64,000 bases of DNA, from positions 81,532 to 145,531 of the forward strand of contig JAUVXD010000004.1 in NCBI GenBank assembly GCA_030603805.1, in the 5' to 3' direction. The position numbers and the translations under genes are program-made. The DNA is from Acholeplasmataceae bacterium (GTDB lineage: Bacteria; Bacillota_I; Bacilli_A; Acholeplasmatales; Acholeplasmataceae). The notes under the pieces were generated by a model. That model worked only from the letters and a program-made list of their open reading frames with translations, did not search any database and was not told the origin of the DNA. Below are positions 9,686 through 18,892 of the stretch, piece after piece. How positions within the stretch are numbered: the first letter of the stretch is position 1; each line of letters begins with the position of its first letter.

Positions 9686-11152
9686 TTATTGTCCTAACGT
9701 TTGATACATTTGCTGAACGATTTCATTTGCTCTATTTTGCCATTGCAATGCGTATTCTGCAACTGCAGATGGACCAGCAATGACTAGATTATCGAAGTTA
9801 TATGGATTTTCTGGATCATATACCCATGCCCAGAAATCTTTATAACCTGGAAGCCACTTGTCTAAGTCTGGTTTTGAAAGGTGAATACGATCAAGTGTAT
9901 ATTCAATACCTTGGATACCATCGACTAAATCATAAACTCTATTCCAAACATCTGGATAATCAGCAACTGGGAATCTGTCAAGATATGTTGGAAGTTCACC
10001 AGCAGCAAGTGCTGCAGTTTTTTCAGCTTCAAGAATATCAAGTCTTGCTTCCCAACCTGCTTTACCGAATGTCATCCATTTAGCAAGTAGATAGGCTTCA
10101 TATGGGTGTTCTGTTTGAGCAGATACACATTGGTAGTCAAGAATGGTTGGTGGGAATAATCCTGCTGAACCTTGTGGATATGGCCAAAAGCCAATGGTTT
10201 CATTTAAACGTTCTTTGACATCATTGATGACCCAGAACTGCCATGACCCTTCAATATCCATAGCACCATGACCTGTTTGAATTTGATAACCACCAAGTTG
10301 TGGAATTTGAAGGACGCCATCAACAAAGACACTGTCAGGTAGTCTTGTTGTTGTACCATCAGTTAGACGATGAATTTCAACTTTAGTTTGCATTGCTGAA
10401 ATCCAAGCTGCTGATGTGTAATTGAATTGTGTACCATCCCAAGTATCATAGAGCACATTAGGATCTTGCATGGTTGGCCATACTTGTTGGAAATCTGGTG
10501 AACCATACCAAGTGTCAAAACCTAAAATGATATTTTCAGGATTTTGAAGGTCGAAATTCTTTATCGCTTTAGCAATTTCAATAAATTCGCTAAATGTCCA
10601 ATCTTTAACTGGGTATCCATTTAAATCTGTACGATATTTGCCAGGAACTGTGGTTAAGTTTGCTCTGTCAAAAATATCTAAGTTAATCATAATGCCTTTT
10701 AAGAATTGGAAAGATGGCATTGCATAACGTTTGCCGTTATAGACACCTGTTGAAGCAATGTTATCATAGACAAGTGCTGTTTCTGGGTCTGCATTCCAAT
10801 ACTGAGCGACATCCAAAGTGAGTCCTGCAGTGATGACTGTGGGTACGTTATCAGTTGCAAACACGTCTGGAAGAAGTCCAGCTTGAGCAGCAATAACTAA
10901 GTTACCCGTAAATTCAGCACCTGCACCTGTAATTTCAGTACGTCGCGTGACACGAATATGTGGATAAGCCACCATAAAGGCATCAATCATTTTTTGAGTC
11001 AATCCTGGGTCTGCCCAGTCCGCGTAAGTGAGTTCAATGGTCTGCTGTGGTCCTGTCGGATTGTTTGGATCGGTTGGATCTTCTGGATTGTTACATGCAA
11101 CAAGTCCAAGTCCGAAAAGGATGACCATCAGTAATAATAATACTTTTTTCAT
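9686..11152 (-). CDS. Extracellular sugar-binding lipoprotein (ABC family 1)
   Basis: 488 residues. A lipoprotein signal ends in the lipobox LGLVAC-N, followed by a Pro/Asp/Asn linker (PEDPTDPNNPTGP). The mature part matches family-1 solute-binding proteins of CUT1 importers: IELTYADWADPGLTQKMI at the N-terminus, the hinge region KDWTFSEFIEIAKAI and GAMDIEGSWQFWVIND. AGGAGG lies 7 bases before the ATG. It sits between the CBM lipoprotein and the oversized binding protein and is bracketed by two strong hairpins. It could serve the second permease pair that begins at the left edge, or share the first pair. Beta-gluco-oligosaccharide binding is inferred from the operon. Confidence 0.9.
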   Translation of the reverse strand: MKKVLLLLMVILFGLGLVACNNPEDPTDPNNPTGPQQTIELTYADWADPGLTQKMIDAFMVAYPHIRVTRRTEITGAGAEFTGNLVIAAQAGLLPDVFATDNVPTVITAGLTLDVAQYWNADPETALVYDNIASTGVYNGKRYAMPSFQFLKGIMINLDIFDRANLTTVPGKYRTDLNGYPVKDWTFSEFIEIAKAIKNFDLQNPENIILGFDTWYGSPDFQQVWPTMQDPNVLYDTWDGTQFNYTSAAWISAMQTKVEIHRLTDGTTTRLPDSVFVDGVLQIPQLGGYQIQTGHGAMDIEGSWQFWVINDVKERLNETIGFWPYPQGSAGLFPPTILDYQCVSAQTEHPYEAYLLAKWMTFGKAGWEARLDILEAEKTAALAAGELPTYLDRFPVADYPDVWNRVYDLVDGIQGIEYTLDRIHLSKPDLDKWLPGYKDFWAWVYDPENPYNFDNLVIAGPSAVAEYALQWQNRANEIVQQMYQTLGQ

Positions 11153-11171
11153 TTAAATCCTCCTAAGGGTT

Positions 11172-11200
11172 TCACGGCATGATGACCCATCATGCCGTGA
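11172..11200 (-). promoter_or_regulatory. Strong intergenic hairpin before the binding-protein gene
   Basis: TCACGGCATGATG-ACC-CATCATGCCGTGA is a perfect inverted repeat of 13 bp in the 74-bp gap between the CBM lipoprotein gene and the 488-aa binding protein. On the minus strand it is followed by AACCC and then AGGAGG and the ATG, with no T-run, so it is not a canonical terminator. It is likely an mRNA processing or stability element for an abundant cistron; a protein-binding palindrome is the alternative. Confidence 0.6.
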
Positions 11201-11226
11201 TATCAAGTTTTTCTTTCTACTGAATA

Positions 11227-12285
11227 TTATTCAGCATCCATGGTGCCATTGACGATTAACGTTGTAGCCACATAGGATTCGCCAACAAGTTCTTGAATTA
11301 ATACATTGTCTAAAACAAAGAATTGTGGAGAAGCTTGTCCAGCAAAGAGCATACCCATTTCGAGTTTGAATTGTGCTGGTTCAGTAAATGTACCATCACC
11401 TGGGAGTGTAAAATCAACGGTGAAGTTTTGCATTTCAGTTGTGACAGCAATATCACCTTGAACAAAGTAAGGTACCCATCCTGCAAAGCTATGACCAATA
11501 GCAAGTGTAATATTACCAGCTACGGATGCTTTAGCACTGAAAGTTACACGATAAGTCTTGCCAGCAACAAGTTGCATATGACCAACATTATCAGCACCTG
11601 TACCTAAAGAGAATGCGTCTTGAATAATTTGAATTTGCCAATTTTGGCTTGCGTTAATGTTTGTTAAGTTTAAGACAAGTTCACCATTAACACCTGAAAT
11701 TGATCCAGCAGTGCCTTCCCAATCATTTAAGAATGCACGCCATTGATCAAGTTCATAAATTTCAATAACTTCATCCATCGTACCATTGACGATGAGTTCT
11801 GTAGCTACATAGGATTCGCCAACAAGTTCTTGAATTAAAACATTATCTAATACAAAGAATTGTGGAGAAGCTTGACCTGCAAAGAGCATACCCATTTCGA
11901 GCTTGAATTGTGCAGGATGAGTAAATGTTCCTTCAGCAGGTAATGTAAAATCAACAGTGATGGTTTGTAGTGATGTTGTAACTGCAATGTCACCTTGGAC
12001 AAAGTAAGGAACCCATCCATCAAAACCATGACCAATAGCCAGTGTAATATTACCAGGAACTGATGCTTTTGCATCAAATGTTACACGATAAGATTTACCA
12101 GCAACAAGTTGCATATGTCCAACATTATCAGCACCAGTGCCTAATGAAAATGCATCTTGAATAACTTGAATTTGCCAGTTTTGGCTTACATTAATATTGG
12201 TTAAATTTAAGACCAATTGTCCATTGACACCAGAAATAGAACCTGCAGTGCCATCCCAATCATTAACAAATCTACGCCATTGTGG
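11227..12285 (-). repeat. Recent tandem duplication of a CBM module
   Basis: Two consecutive blocks of about 520-540 bp encode modules that share long identical stretches (for example GADNVGHMQLVAGK and QASPQFFVLDNVLIQELVG) and differ at only a minority of positions. The similarity is visible at the DNA level (ccaacattatcagcacc occurs in both). The third, preceding module (about 12,300-12,850) is clearly more diverged. The pattern indicates a recent in-frame duplication, and the array could vary in copy number between strains. Confidence 0.75.
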
Positions 12286-13992
12286 TAGGTTGTATGTGAC
12301 TACTAAACCGTCATCCATTGTGCCATTGAAGATTAAGTCAGTAGCTACAAAATTGTCGCCATCTTTAACTTCAATCTTGACATTGTCAAGTGTAAATGTT
12401 TGAGCAGTTGTTTGTCCAGCAAATAATCCGCCAAGCTCAATCTTAAATTGTGCAGGCACTGAATAGTTTGCAGCTGTATCACCTAAAGTAAATTCGAAGG
12501 TAATGGTTTGCATATCTGTAGTCACAGCGATATCTGTTTCAACATGGTATGGTGTCCATCCACCACCAGCGTGACCGATTGCAACAACTAAATTACCAGC
12601 TATTGAAGCTTTAGCCTCAAATGTCACACGATATGTCTTGCCAAACTCTAAATTCATATGACCTTGGTTATCTTCACCCCAGCCAAGTGCAAACGCATCT
12701 TGAATGACTTGAATCTTCCAACTTGCATCAATCGCATTGAGTGCAGTCATATTTAAGTTAAGAACGCCATCAGCAACAACAAGTTCAGCTTCAGAACCTT
12801 CCCAATCATTAATAAACTTTCTCCAACCTGGATACTCATTTGTAATCACTAAAATCACAGTCACTGATGATTCTTCAGTCGCAACATTACCTGCCGCATC
12901 TTGGACTGTATAAACAATCTTAAATACGCCAGCTTTAGTTGTATCTACTTCATCAACTTCTGTTTCTACTTCGCCTTCAACTTTATATATAACAACATCA
13001 ATATCATCTGTTAAATCGCCATCAATGTTATCAAATGCAGTCACACCAGCGAGTGGGTTAAATGCATTACCCGCAACATGATTCACAGTTGCTCTGACGC
13101 CACTAATGGTTGGTGCAATCGTATCTTCACCAAGAACAGTTTCAGTAACCATAATGTCATCAAACCATACGGTTGCATCGACAGATTGGTTATTAATACG
13201 TCCAAGTTCAAATAAGATACCACCACGTGGGTTGTTGGTTGCCATGTAGAACACGAATGAATAAGTTGCCCATTCAGTTGTTAAGTTCTTGTGTTCTGTT
13301 TGACCAGGTTTGAAGTCAACAAACCAAGGTGCTGTAGGAATGAGTTCACCGACTTGAACGTTAATGGTCTTAGCAACTGAAGACTTAGCCTTGAAGCTTA
13401 CTTCATAGGCTTTACCTTGTTCAAATGGGATATTTTGTTGACCAAATCTTGGTGTCCAAAGGTTAGAACCTGCTACAACTTCAGCTTTGAGTGCACCATC
13501 TTCAACAGATAATGTCATTGCTGCGCCATCAGCAATATATAAACCATTTGCACCATCATCCCAGAACACTGTACCCAGTGCAAAATCGCCATTGACGACC
13601 AGTTGGTCTGTTGGACGTTCTGGTGATTCAACGAAAAGATATCTCCACTTTTGTGCAGTGAGTGATCCAACTTTGACTTCATAACGAATCGCATGATTGC
13701 CGGTCTTAGTTGTATCTAAAAGATTATTTGTAATTGATGATGTTGACAGATATGTAATCTGTGCAGTGTAATCAACACCATTATTACCTGTCGCGGTAAT
13801 ACCAGCTAAAACATTGAATTCTGCCTCAAATGCAATGCTTACTGTTTCGTCGCTAATACCGCTAAATGTGATCGCAGTCAGTGGTGTCGTCTGTGTAGGA
13901 TCAGACGGAACTGATGGATCTTCTGGCTTACATGCCACGAGCACGAGTGCGAACATGACAATAAGCAGAATGGATAATAAGCCCTTTTTCAT
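11227..13992 (-). CDS. Surface lipoprotein with four CBM4/9-like carbohydrate-binding modules
   Basis: 921 residues. Lipobox ALVLVAC at about residue 21, then an acidic Pro-rich linker. Residues about 38-125 are an Ig-like domain, about 130-285 a first beta-sandwich of the CBM4/9 (CenC) type (LVVNGDFALGTVFWDD), about 290-385 an Ig-like DUF5011 domain (AFDNIDGDLTDDIDVVIYK), and about 385-921 three further CBM modules, each starting W-R-x-F-x-N-D-W and ending in a VLDNV-type strand and NGTMD. The last two are almost identical and thus recently duplicated. No catalytic domain is visible. It follows the phosphorylase gene and precedes the binding protein, so a role in holding insoluble or polymeric glucan at the cell surface is likely. 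Ligand (beta-1,3-glucan) is inference. GAGGAGG precedes the ATG. Confidence 0.82.
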   Translation of the reverse strand: MKKGLLSILLIVMFALVLVACKPEDPSVPSDPTQTTPLTAITFSGISDETVSIAFEAEFNVLAGITATGNNGVDYTAQITYLSTSSITNNLLDTTKTGNHAIRYEVKVGSLTAQKWRYLFVESPERPTDQLVVNGDFALGTVFWDDGANGLYIADGAAMTLSVEDGALKAEVVAGSNLWTPRFGQQNIPFEQGKAYEVSFKAKSSVAKTINVQVGELIPTAPWFVDFKPGQTEHKNLTTEWATYSFVFYMATNNPRGGILFELGRINNQSVDATVWFDDIMVTETVLGEDTIAPTISGVRATVNHVAGNAFNPLAGVTAFDNIDGDLTDDIDVVIYKVEGEVETEVDEVDTTKAGVFKIVYTVQDAAGNVATEESSVTVILVITNEYPGWRKFINDWEGSEAELVVADGVLNLNMTALNAIDASWKIQVIQDAFALGWGEDNQGHMNLEFGKTYRVTFEAKASIAGNLVVAIGHAGGGWTPYHVETDIAVTTDMQTITFEFTLGDTAANYSVPAQFKIELGGLFAGQTTAQTFTLDNVKIEVKDGDNFVATDLIFNGTMDDGLVVTYNLPQWRRFVNDWDGTAGSISGVNGQLVLNLTNINVSQNWQIQVIQDAFSLGTGADNVGHMQLVAGKSYRVTFDAKASVPGNITLAIGHGFDGWVPYFVQGDIAVTTSLQTITVDFTLPAEGTFTHPAQFKLEMGMLFAGQASPQFFVLDNVLIQELVGESYVATELIVNGTMDEVIEIYELDQWRAFLNDWEGTAGSISGVNGELVLNLTNINASQNWQIQIIQDAFSLGTGADNVGHMQLVAGKTYRVTFSAKASVAGNITLAIGHSFAGWVPYFVQGDIAVTTEMQNFTVDFTLPGDGTFTEPAQFKLEMGMLFAGQASPQFFVLDNVLIQELVGESYVATTLIVNGTMDAE

Positions 13993-16900
13993 TTATTTTC
14001 CTCCTCGAATATAGACATTTATTTTAAAGACATTACCTTCTCGGATGTCTCTTGTCCACTTACCTGTAACTTCACTACCTGATATTTCGCACACTTCATC
14101 ATTCTTGTGCAACGTCATCTTATCGACATATGCGGTAGCATCATAGGTGTCGATATCATCTTCTAGATGATAGATAACTTGGGTTTTGTTGAAGAGTTTG
14201 ACTTCAACGATACCATCTTTAAAGAGTGTTTTGGACAATTTGGGTTTGAGTTCAAAGATGAGTTGTCCATTTTCAAACTTAAATAACTCTTTTCCAAAAA
14301 ACATATAACGCCACATCGATAAGACTTCAGCTGTTGATCCTGATAATCTTGAGACAAATCCTTGTCCATGTTTTTTAGGATCTGGATTCGATGAAGTCGC
14401 GATAAAGGATGAGTTTTCAATCGGCGATCTGCCGTATATTTTTGGATCCATAAAGCATGTATAATTGGTTTTTAATTCCTCATAGAATTCGTCATATAAT
14501 CCTGCTTTAAGTAATCCAAGCAAATACTTATAAGTCATGTGTAAGAAATTAGATTCTCTTTCTAGCCATCCTGGTGTAAATGCTCTAATTCTTCCAATTT
14601 CATGACCATAATCATCTAAAGATACTGAGGTTTGATAGAACTGATGCTTTTGATCATAGAGTCCTGTTGTTTTAATCTTTTTATAGATAGCTTTCGCTTC
14701 ATCTTTACCAGCAAGTGATTTTAAATATCTTGCAGGCGCCTCTAAGAAAACTGGCAATGGATGTACTTCAAATGCTATGACTTTAACCAAAGGTAATCCA
14801 TAATGTCCAATTTTAGGTTGTCCATGTTGATCTAAAATCTCTTGATACTTTGTTGCCTCATAGGTGAGATAGGTTGGATAAATAGGATCAATATCTTTAG
14901 CCTTTAGCATTGCTTCTTTTAAATCCTGTGAGATGATCTTCAAAACATCTAAGTAATGCACTGCTTGATTGGTAATCACTTCTTGTTCATGTTCGAGTTG
15001 ATCACGGTAATGCTCAAGATGTGTCATGCGGTAATCCCAACGATCGAACTCACTACTTTGAGGGATATGTTTGTAACTTTGAGCAAGATGTTCTGTGGAC
15101 GCAAGTAACATGACAGGATGATGTTCATGATCTTTAATGGTTTCTAATAAGAAATCAACGATTTTTTTAAGTTCAATGGCTTCTGAAACACCAGATCCAA
15201 AGAGTCCTGGAACCCCGTTCATGGCATCATTCCATCCGGGTTTATCCCCTTCATAAGATAAGCCAATGCCTTGAGGGTCTAAATGACCATACTTGTTTAA
15301 AACTAAGGTGAGCAATTTGCCATAAAGATTGACTTCAAGTTTTTGGTTGTTTCGCTTGAGCCATCCACTTTTTGCATGATGGTCATGTCGAATCGCACCA
15401 TATTGTCTAATTTTTCCATCTTTGGTTTTTACATATTTTTCTGATCTTGGTAAAACTTTGACGGGTGATTTAAAGAAGGGTATCTTTTTCTTAAACATCA
15501 AATCTTCTAAATGATCTGGATAAATCGAAAGATACGATTCAATTAAGTCCATATGATAGGTGAAATGGTCTTCCCAATAGCCTTCACCAAAGTTTGCTTT
15601 AATGACAACTTCACTCTCAGATAAAACTTTTTTCAAGTTTTCTTCTACTTCAAGTCCAGCTTGATATAGTTTGGTTGCAACCTCACCTGGTGTGAATTCT
15701 TGATGTACAATACTTTTTAGAACTTCAGGTAAGCTATTTGTGTTGCCATGGTAGTTGAACTTCACACCTTCAATTGAAAGTGGATTGTATCCATCTGCTT
15801 GAATGAGTGAGCTAAATTGATAAATATTGAAATCTCCAAGTTCAGGGTAGAAAAAGAGATCATTTCTTCTATTTTGAAGTACATCTCTAAAATTGCCATT
15901 GCCTTGTGAATAGAAAGCGGGTTCAATGGAGAAGAAATTATAGTCCCTTTCTAAGTCCCCATGCTTTCTTGAATAAAGATGATAACCGACAGTTCCCGAC
16001 AATGTCTTTATAATCAGCGGTGTGCCACCACGCAGTAAATTATCTAAGTAGCACTGTTTATAATAATCATTTAAAATGGGGAACGCAGTCTTTGTTTCAA
16101 TTGCATTTGTTAAATCTTGATGAATCTGTTGATTTTCGATTTCTTTATGCGCTAAGTAATCATAGTTTAATTTGCTAGTGAATGTCGTTAAATCATCTTT
16201 ATCTTTCGCATAACCAATTAAACTAATGAAAGATGCAGAATCTGTGTTGTTAAATTTAAATCCACTCATCGCACAAGGCACTTGATTCACATGAACTTGC
16301 TTGATTTTCTTGAGATTGTCAAGATCAGTTTTGATAAAACCATAAGGTGTCTCAAGTGAAGTATCTTCATCAAAAATGAGTTTATAGTCGCTAATGTAAT
16401 AAGGTTTTGAAATGTTAGATGATGTATGGTAGAAGTTCCCATCGACTTGGATACTCACCTCTGCAGAGTCATCTGTGGATGCTCTAAGCTTATAGAAGAC
16501 ATAATCATTTTCATGCACATTATCCATCCAACTCTGAAGTAAGTTAGATATTGCTTTATATCCGCCGTAATCGATACCAGATGGTAAGATTTGTGCAAGT
16601 CCATCAATCACTTCAAAGGATATTTTTTGATTAGAAAGCGATTTGATATCTACTTTTCTAACCAAAGCAGCAACAGGTTCATTAGGTAAGGTGAAATAGG
16701 TCACTTGTACAGATATGCCTAAATCTTGGTTTAATTCCATGATTGATACTTGATCTTGTCTAATATGAATACTTTGATTGGCATTCTTTTCTTTGAAAAA
16801 TTCATGAACTATACCGTTGATTTTAACAAATGTACGAAAGCCAATTTTTGATACAAAATGATAAGCGTTATTTGCTGGGAAAAATTCCATCATCGCGCCA

Positions 16901-17049
16901 TTTTTATCTCTGATGCCAAAGGAACTAATCAGTTGTCCCCTATTCACATAAAAAGCCCATAAGGGAATCCCCATTTTACCGGCAATTCCGCTTAAGAAAC
17001 TTGAGAATGGCTTCATTTTTTGATAATCATAAAACTTGTGTTCTGTCAT
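13993..17049 (-). CDS. Beta-1,3-glucan phosphorylase, GH161/GH149/GH94 clan
   Basis: 1,018 residues, cytosolic. The sequence around residue 605, KPGWNDAMNGVPGLFG, carries the Asp that acts as general acid in inverting GH94/GH149/GH161 phosphorylases, and the N-terminal beta-sandwich followed by an (alpha/alpha)6 barrel layout fits this clan. Length and the GWNDAMNG form favour the long oligo-beta-1,3-glucan phosphorylases (GH149 or GH161) over the about 800-900-residue laminaribiose or cellobiose phosphorylases; which of the two cannot be settled by eye. The reaction would split terminal glucose from beta-1,3-gluco-oligosaccharides with phosphate, giving glucose 1-phosphate. It is the first gene of the transporter operon, with its own promoter and operators. 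GGAGA lies before the ATG. There is no signal peptide. Confidence 0.85.
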   Translation of the reverse strand: MTEHKFYDYQKMKPFSSFLSGIAGKMGIPLWAFYVNRGQLISSFGIRDKNGAMMEFFPANNAYHFVSKIGFRTFVKINGIVHEFFKEKNANQSIHIRQDQVSIMELNQDLGISVQVTYFTLPNEPVAALVRKVDIKSLSNQKISFEVIDGLAQILPSGIDYGGYKAISNLLQSWMDNVHENDYVFYKLRASTDDSAEVSIQVDGNFYHTSSNISKPYYISDYKLIFDEDTSLETPYGFIKTDLDNLKKIKQVHVNQVPCAMSGFKFNNTDSASFISLIGYAKDKDDLTTFTSKLNYDYLAHKEIENQQIHQDLTNAIETKTAFPILNDYYKQCYLDNLLRGGTPLIIKTLSGTVGYHLYSRKHGDLERDYNFFSIEPAFYSQGNGNFRDVLQNRRNDLFFYPELGDFNIYQFSSLIQADGYNPLSIEGVKFNYHGNTNSLPEVLKSIVHQEFTPGEVATKLYQAGLEVEENLKKVLSESEVVIKANFGEGYWEDHFTYHMDLIESYLSIYPDHLEDLMFKKKIPFFKSPVKVLPRSEKYVKTKDGKIRQYGAIRHDHHAKSGWLKRNNQKLEVNLYGKLLTLVLNKYGHLDPQGIGLSYEGDKPGWNDAMNGVPGLFGSGVSEAIELKKIVDFLLETIKDHEHHPVMLLASTEHLAQSYKHIPQSSEFDRWDYRMTHLEHYRDQLEHEQEVITNQAVHYLDVLKIISQDLKEAMLKAKDIDPIYPTYLTYEATKYQEILDQHGQPKIGHYGLPLVKVIAFEVHPLPVFLEAPARYLKSLAGKDEAKAIYKKIKTTGLYDQKHQFYQTSVSLDDYGHEIGRIRAFTPGWLERESNFLHMTYKYLLGLLKAGLYDEFYEELKTNYTCFMDPKIYGRSPIENSSFIATSSNPDPKKHGQGFVSRLSGSTAEVLSMWRYMFFGKELFKFENGQLIFELKPKLSKTLFKDGIVEVKLFNKTQVIYHLEDDIDTYDATAYVDKMTLHKNDEVCEISGSEVTGKWTRDIREGNVFKINVYIRGGK

Positions 17050-17071
17050 GTTGTTGGTCTCCGTCGATTTA

Positions 17072-17085
17072 GGAAATCGATTTCT
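17072..17085 (-). promoter_or_regulatory. LacI-type operator downstream of the phosphorylase promoter
   Basis: GGAAATCGATTTCT contains the perfect 12-bp palindrome GAAATCGATTTC centred on a CG step. It lies a little downstream of the predicted transcription start, between promoter and ATG. The same GGAAAnCGnTTTCC pattern recurs at the GH94 promoter and three times ahead of the gene at 34,650, and the two LacI regulators in the window have almost identical recognition helices. Binding would block transcription of the whole transporter operon. Confidence 0.75.
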
Positions 17086-17102
17086 TTATCTAGGTTAATT
17101 TA

Positions 17103-17131
17103 ATCATACCATAATATGGTACCGTTTTCAA
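17103..17131 (-). promoter_or_regulatory. Promoter of the phosphorylase-transporter operon with cre-like site
   Basis: On the minus strand TTGAAA (-35), a 17-bp spacer and TATGAT (-10) are seen. The spacer holds the odd palindrome TACCATAATATGGTA (17107-17121). The 15-mer TTGAAAACGGTACCA (17117-17131), covering the -35 box, fits the catabolite-response element consensus WTGNAANCGNWNNCW at every defined position. Together with the downstream operator this suggests both specific induction and general repression. The 60-bp leader holds the operator. Confidence 0.75.
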
Positions 17132-17147
17132 TATTTAAACATAGAAT

Positions 17148-18167
17148 TTATTTGGTTGAATCTCTCGCAATGAGGGTCACAGGGAGTTTGACCACTTCGT
17201 CGATTTCAGCTTCAGGGTTTTCCATTAATGCGATCAGTAATTTGGCTGCTGTTTCTCCAAGTTGTTTACGATCTTGGGCAACCGTTGTTAAGGATGGTGT
17301 GAAATGTTTGGCAAAGGCAATATCATCAAAACCGATAACTTGAATGTCTTCTGGAACCTTAATTTCTAAGTCTCTAAGCCCTTTTAAGACACCAAGTGCA
17401 ATATCATCTGATGCAACCAAGATGACTTCAGGTTTTTCAGTCATTTGTTTCATCAGTTTGAGCACTGCATTGTATCCTGATGTAAACCCAAAGGATTCCG
17501 CATAAACAATGGATGATTCATTTGTTATAAGCTTAAGTTGTTCAGCATACTTTTTAAATGCAATCAAACGTTCAGCAAATGCTTTTGAGTTGAGTGGACC
17601 CGAAACCATCGCAACCTTCGATTTTTTCGTTATGTTTTTCACATAATCTAAAGTCACTTTGATGCCTTGGTCATTATCAGAAATGACAGTGTGTAATCCC
17701 GGTAAAATCATATCTGTTGAGACACATGGAATACCACTATTGACCAGTTCATAAAGTCCTTGATCGGAATAGTTACCCACCACGATGTAGACGCCATCGA
17801 CGCGTTTATTCATACACCATTCATAGTATGACATTTCATGTTTGCCAAGCTTTTTCACAATAAAAGATAATTCATAACCTTCTTTTTCCAAATAGGTTTT
17901 AAAATGCTGCAGGATGCTTGAGAAAAAGGAGTGTTCAAGTCCAATGTCGGATTCTTCTGTGAAAACGACGCCTACGGTATAGGTTCTCTTGGATTTAAGC
18001 ATGCGTGCAGATGATGCAGGTACATAGCCAACTTCTTTAATGTAGGCTAAGACTCTGGCTCTGGTTTGATCGCTGACGTTCCCTGTTTGATTCAGCACTT
18101 TTGAAATCGTCCCTGGTGCTAAATTCAACTCTTTTGCGATGGTGTAAATCGTTCTTTTCTTCGTCAA
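17148..18167 (-). CDS. LacI-family transcriptional regulator (glucan operon)
   Basis: 339 residues. Residues 4-55 form the LacI helix-turn-helix and hinge (TIAKELNLAPGTISKVLN, then SSARMLKSKRT); residues about 60-335 are the periplasmic-binding-protein-like effector domain (VGVVFTEESDIGLEH, IQVIGFDDIAFAKHFTPSLTT). The start is a TTG two bases after the GH16 stop; a later start would destroy the DNA-binding domain, so TTG is required. It is the last gene of the GH94-cupin-GH16 unit and is followed at once by the phosphorylase promoter. It is a paralogue of the regulator at 33,423 (roughly half the residues identical by eye) with nearly the same recognition helix, so they probably share operators. 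Effector likely a beta-1,3-gluco-oligosaccharide; inference. Confidence 0.92.
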   Translation of the reverse strand: MTKKRTIYTIAKELNLAPGTISKVLNQTGNVSDQTRARVLAYIKEVGYVPASSARMLKSKRTYTVGVVFTEESDIGLEHSFFSSILQHFKTYLEKEGYELSFIVKKLGKHEMSYYEWCMNKRVDGVYIVVGNYSDQGLYELVNSGIPCVSTDMILPGLHTVISDNDQGIKVTLDYVKNITKKSKVAMVSGPLNSKAFAERLIAFKKYAEQLKLITNESSIVYAESFGFTSGYNAVLKLMKQMTEKPEVILVASDDIALGVLKGLRDLEIKVPEDIQVIGFDDIAFAKHFTPSLTTVAQDRKQLGETAAKLLIALMENPEAEIDEVVKLPVTLIARDSTK

Positions 18168-18169
18168 GT

Positions 18170-18892
18170 CTACTCACTTCTTTCATATACTTTGACATAC
18201 TTGAACTTGAAAGTTTGTGGTAGATCCAAATCGTTGATTTGACCTCCCCATGTGCCTCCAAGTGCTATATTTAAGATCAAATAAAATCTTTGATCAAAAG
18301 GCCAAGTTTCAACGGGTGCATTTTTAGGTTTTTCAAAGTGAGCCATACGCTTTTTGTCGACATAGTATGTAAAACTTTGCTCATCCCATTCAACTGCAAA
18401 TTCATGAAAACCTTTGGTAATGCCTTTAATTTTCTTAATCTCAACAAATTGATTTTGTTGGTGATAATGTCGATCTTTTGAGTGAAGGGAGAAATGGAAA
18501 ACATCTATGTTGTGACCTACGTGCTCCATCAGGTCAATTTCACCACATAATGGCCATCCAACTTCTTTATAATTCTCACCTAAAAACCAAATCGCTGGCC
18601 ATGTACCAATCCCTGTAGGAAGTTCACACATGACTTCGACACGCCCATACTTAATCCACTTTTTGCCATAGGTTGTAAGTTTTGCAGAAGTGTAGTGTCT
18701 ATGTTCGTAGTCTTCTTTTTTTGCAAGGATGGTTAAGATGCCATCTTTAACAAATGCATTATCTAATCTGTCTGTATAATATTGGCTTTCGTTATTACCA
18801 AAACCATGTCCACCAGTTTCTAAATGCCAGATTTCAGGATTAGGTTTTCCATCGGTTTGGAAATTATCTTCCCATAAGAGTTTATACTTCAT
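18170..18892 (-). CDS. GH16 endo-beta-1,3-glucanase (laminarinase-like), cytosolic
   Basis: About 240 residues. The signature GEIDLMEHVG near residue 117-124 holds the GH16 nucleophile and acid/base glutamates (ExDxxE in the beta-bulge form of laminarinases). Flanking phrases WPAIWFLGENY and WDEQSFTYYVDKKRMAHF, and the ending with TFKFKYVKVYER, fit bacterial laminarinases. The chosen ATG at 18,890-18,892 has GAGG nine bases upstream; the frame is open to a TTG at 18,907 that lacks a proper ribosome site. There is no signal peptide, so unlike most GH16 enzymes it should work inside the cell, cutting imported oligosaccharides. It overlaps the cupin gene by 11 bp and is followed by the LacI gene after 2 bp. 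Confidence 0.9.
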   Translation of the reverse strand: MKYKLLWEDNFQTDGKPNPEIWHLETGGHGFGNNESQYYTDRLDNAFVKDGILTILAKKEDYEHRHYTSAKLTTYGKKWIKYGRVEVMCELPTGIGTWPAIWFLGENYKEVGWPLCGEIDLMEHVGHNIDVFHFSLHSKDRHYHQQNQFVEIKKIKGITKGFHEFAVEWDEQSFTYYVDKKRMAHFEKPKNAPVETWPFDQRFYLILNIALGGTWGGQINDLDLPQTFKFKYVKVYERSE

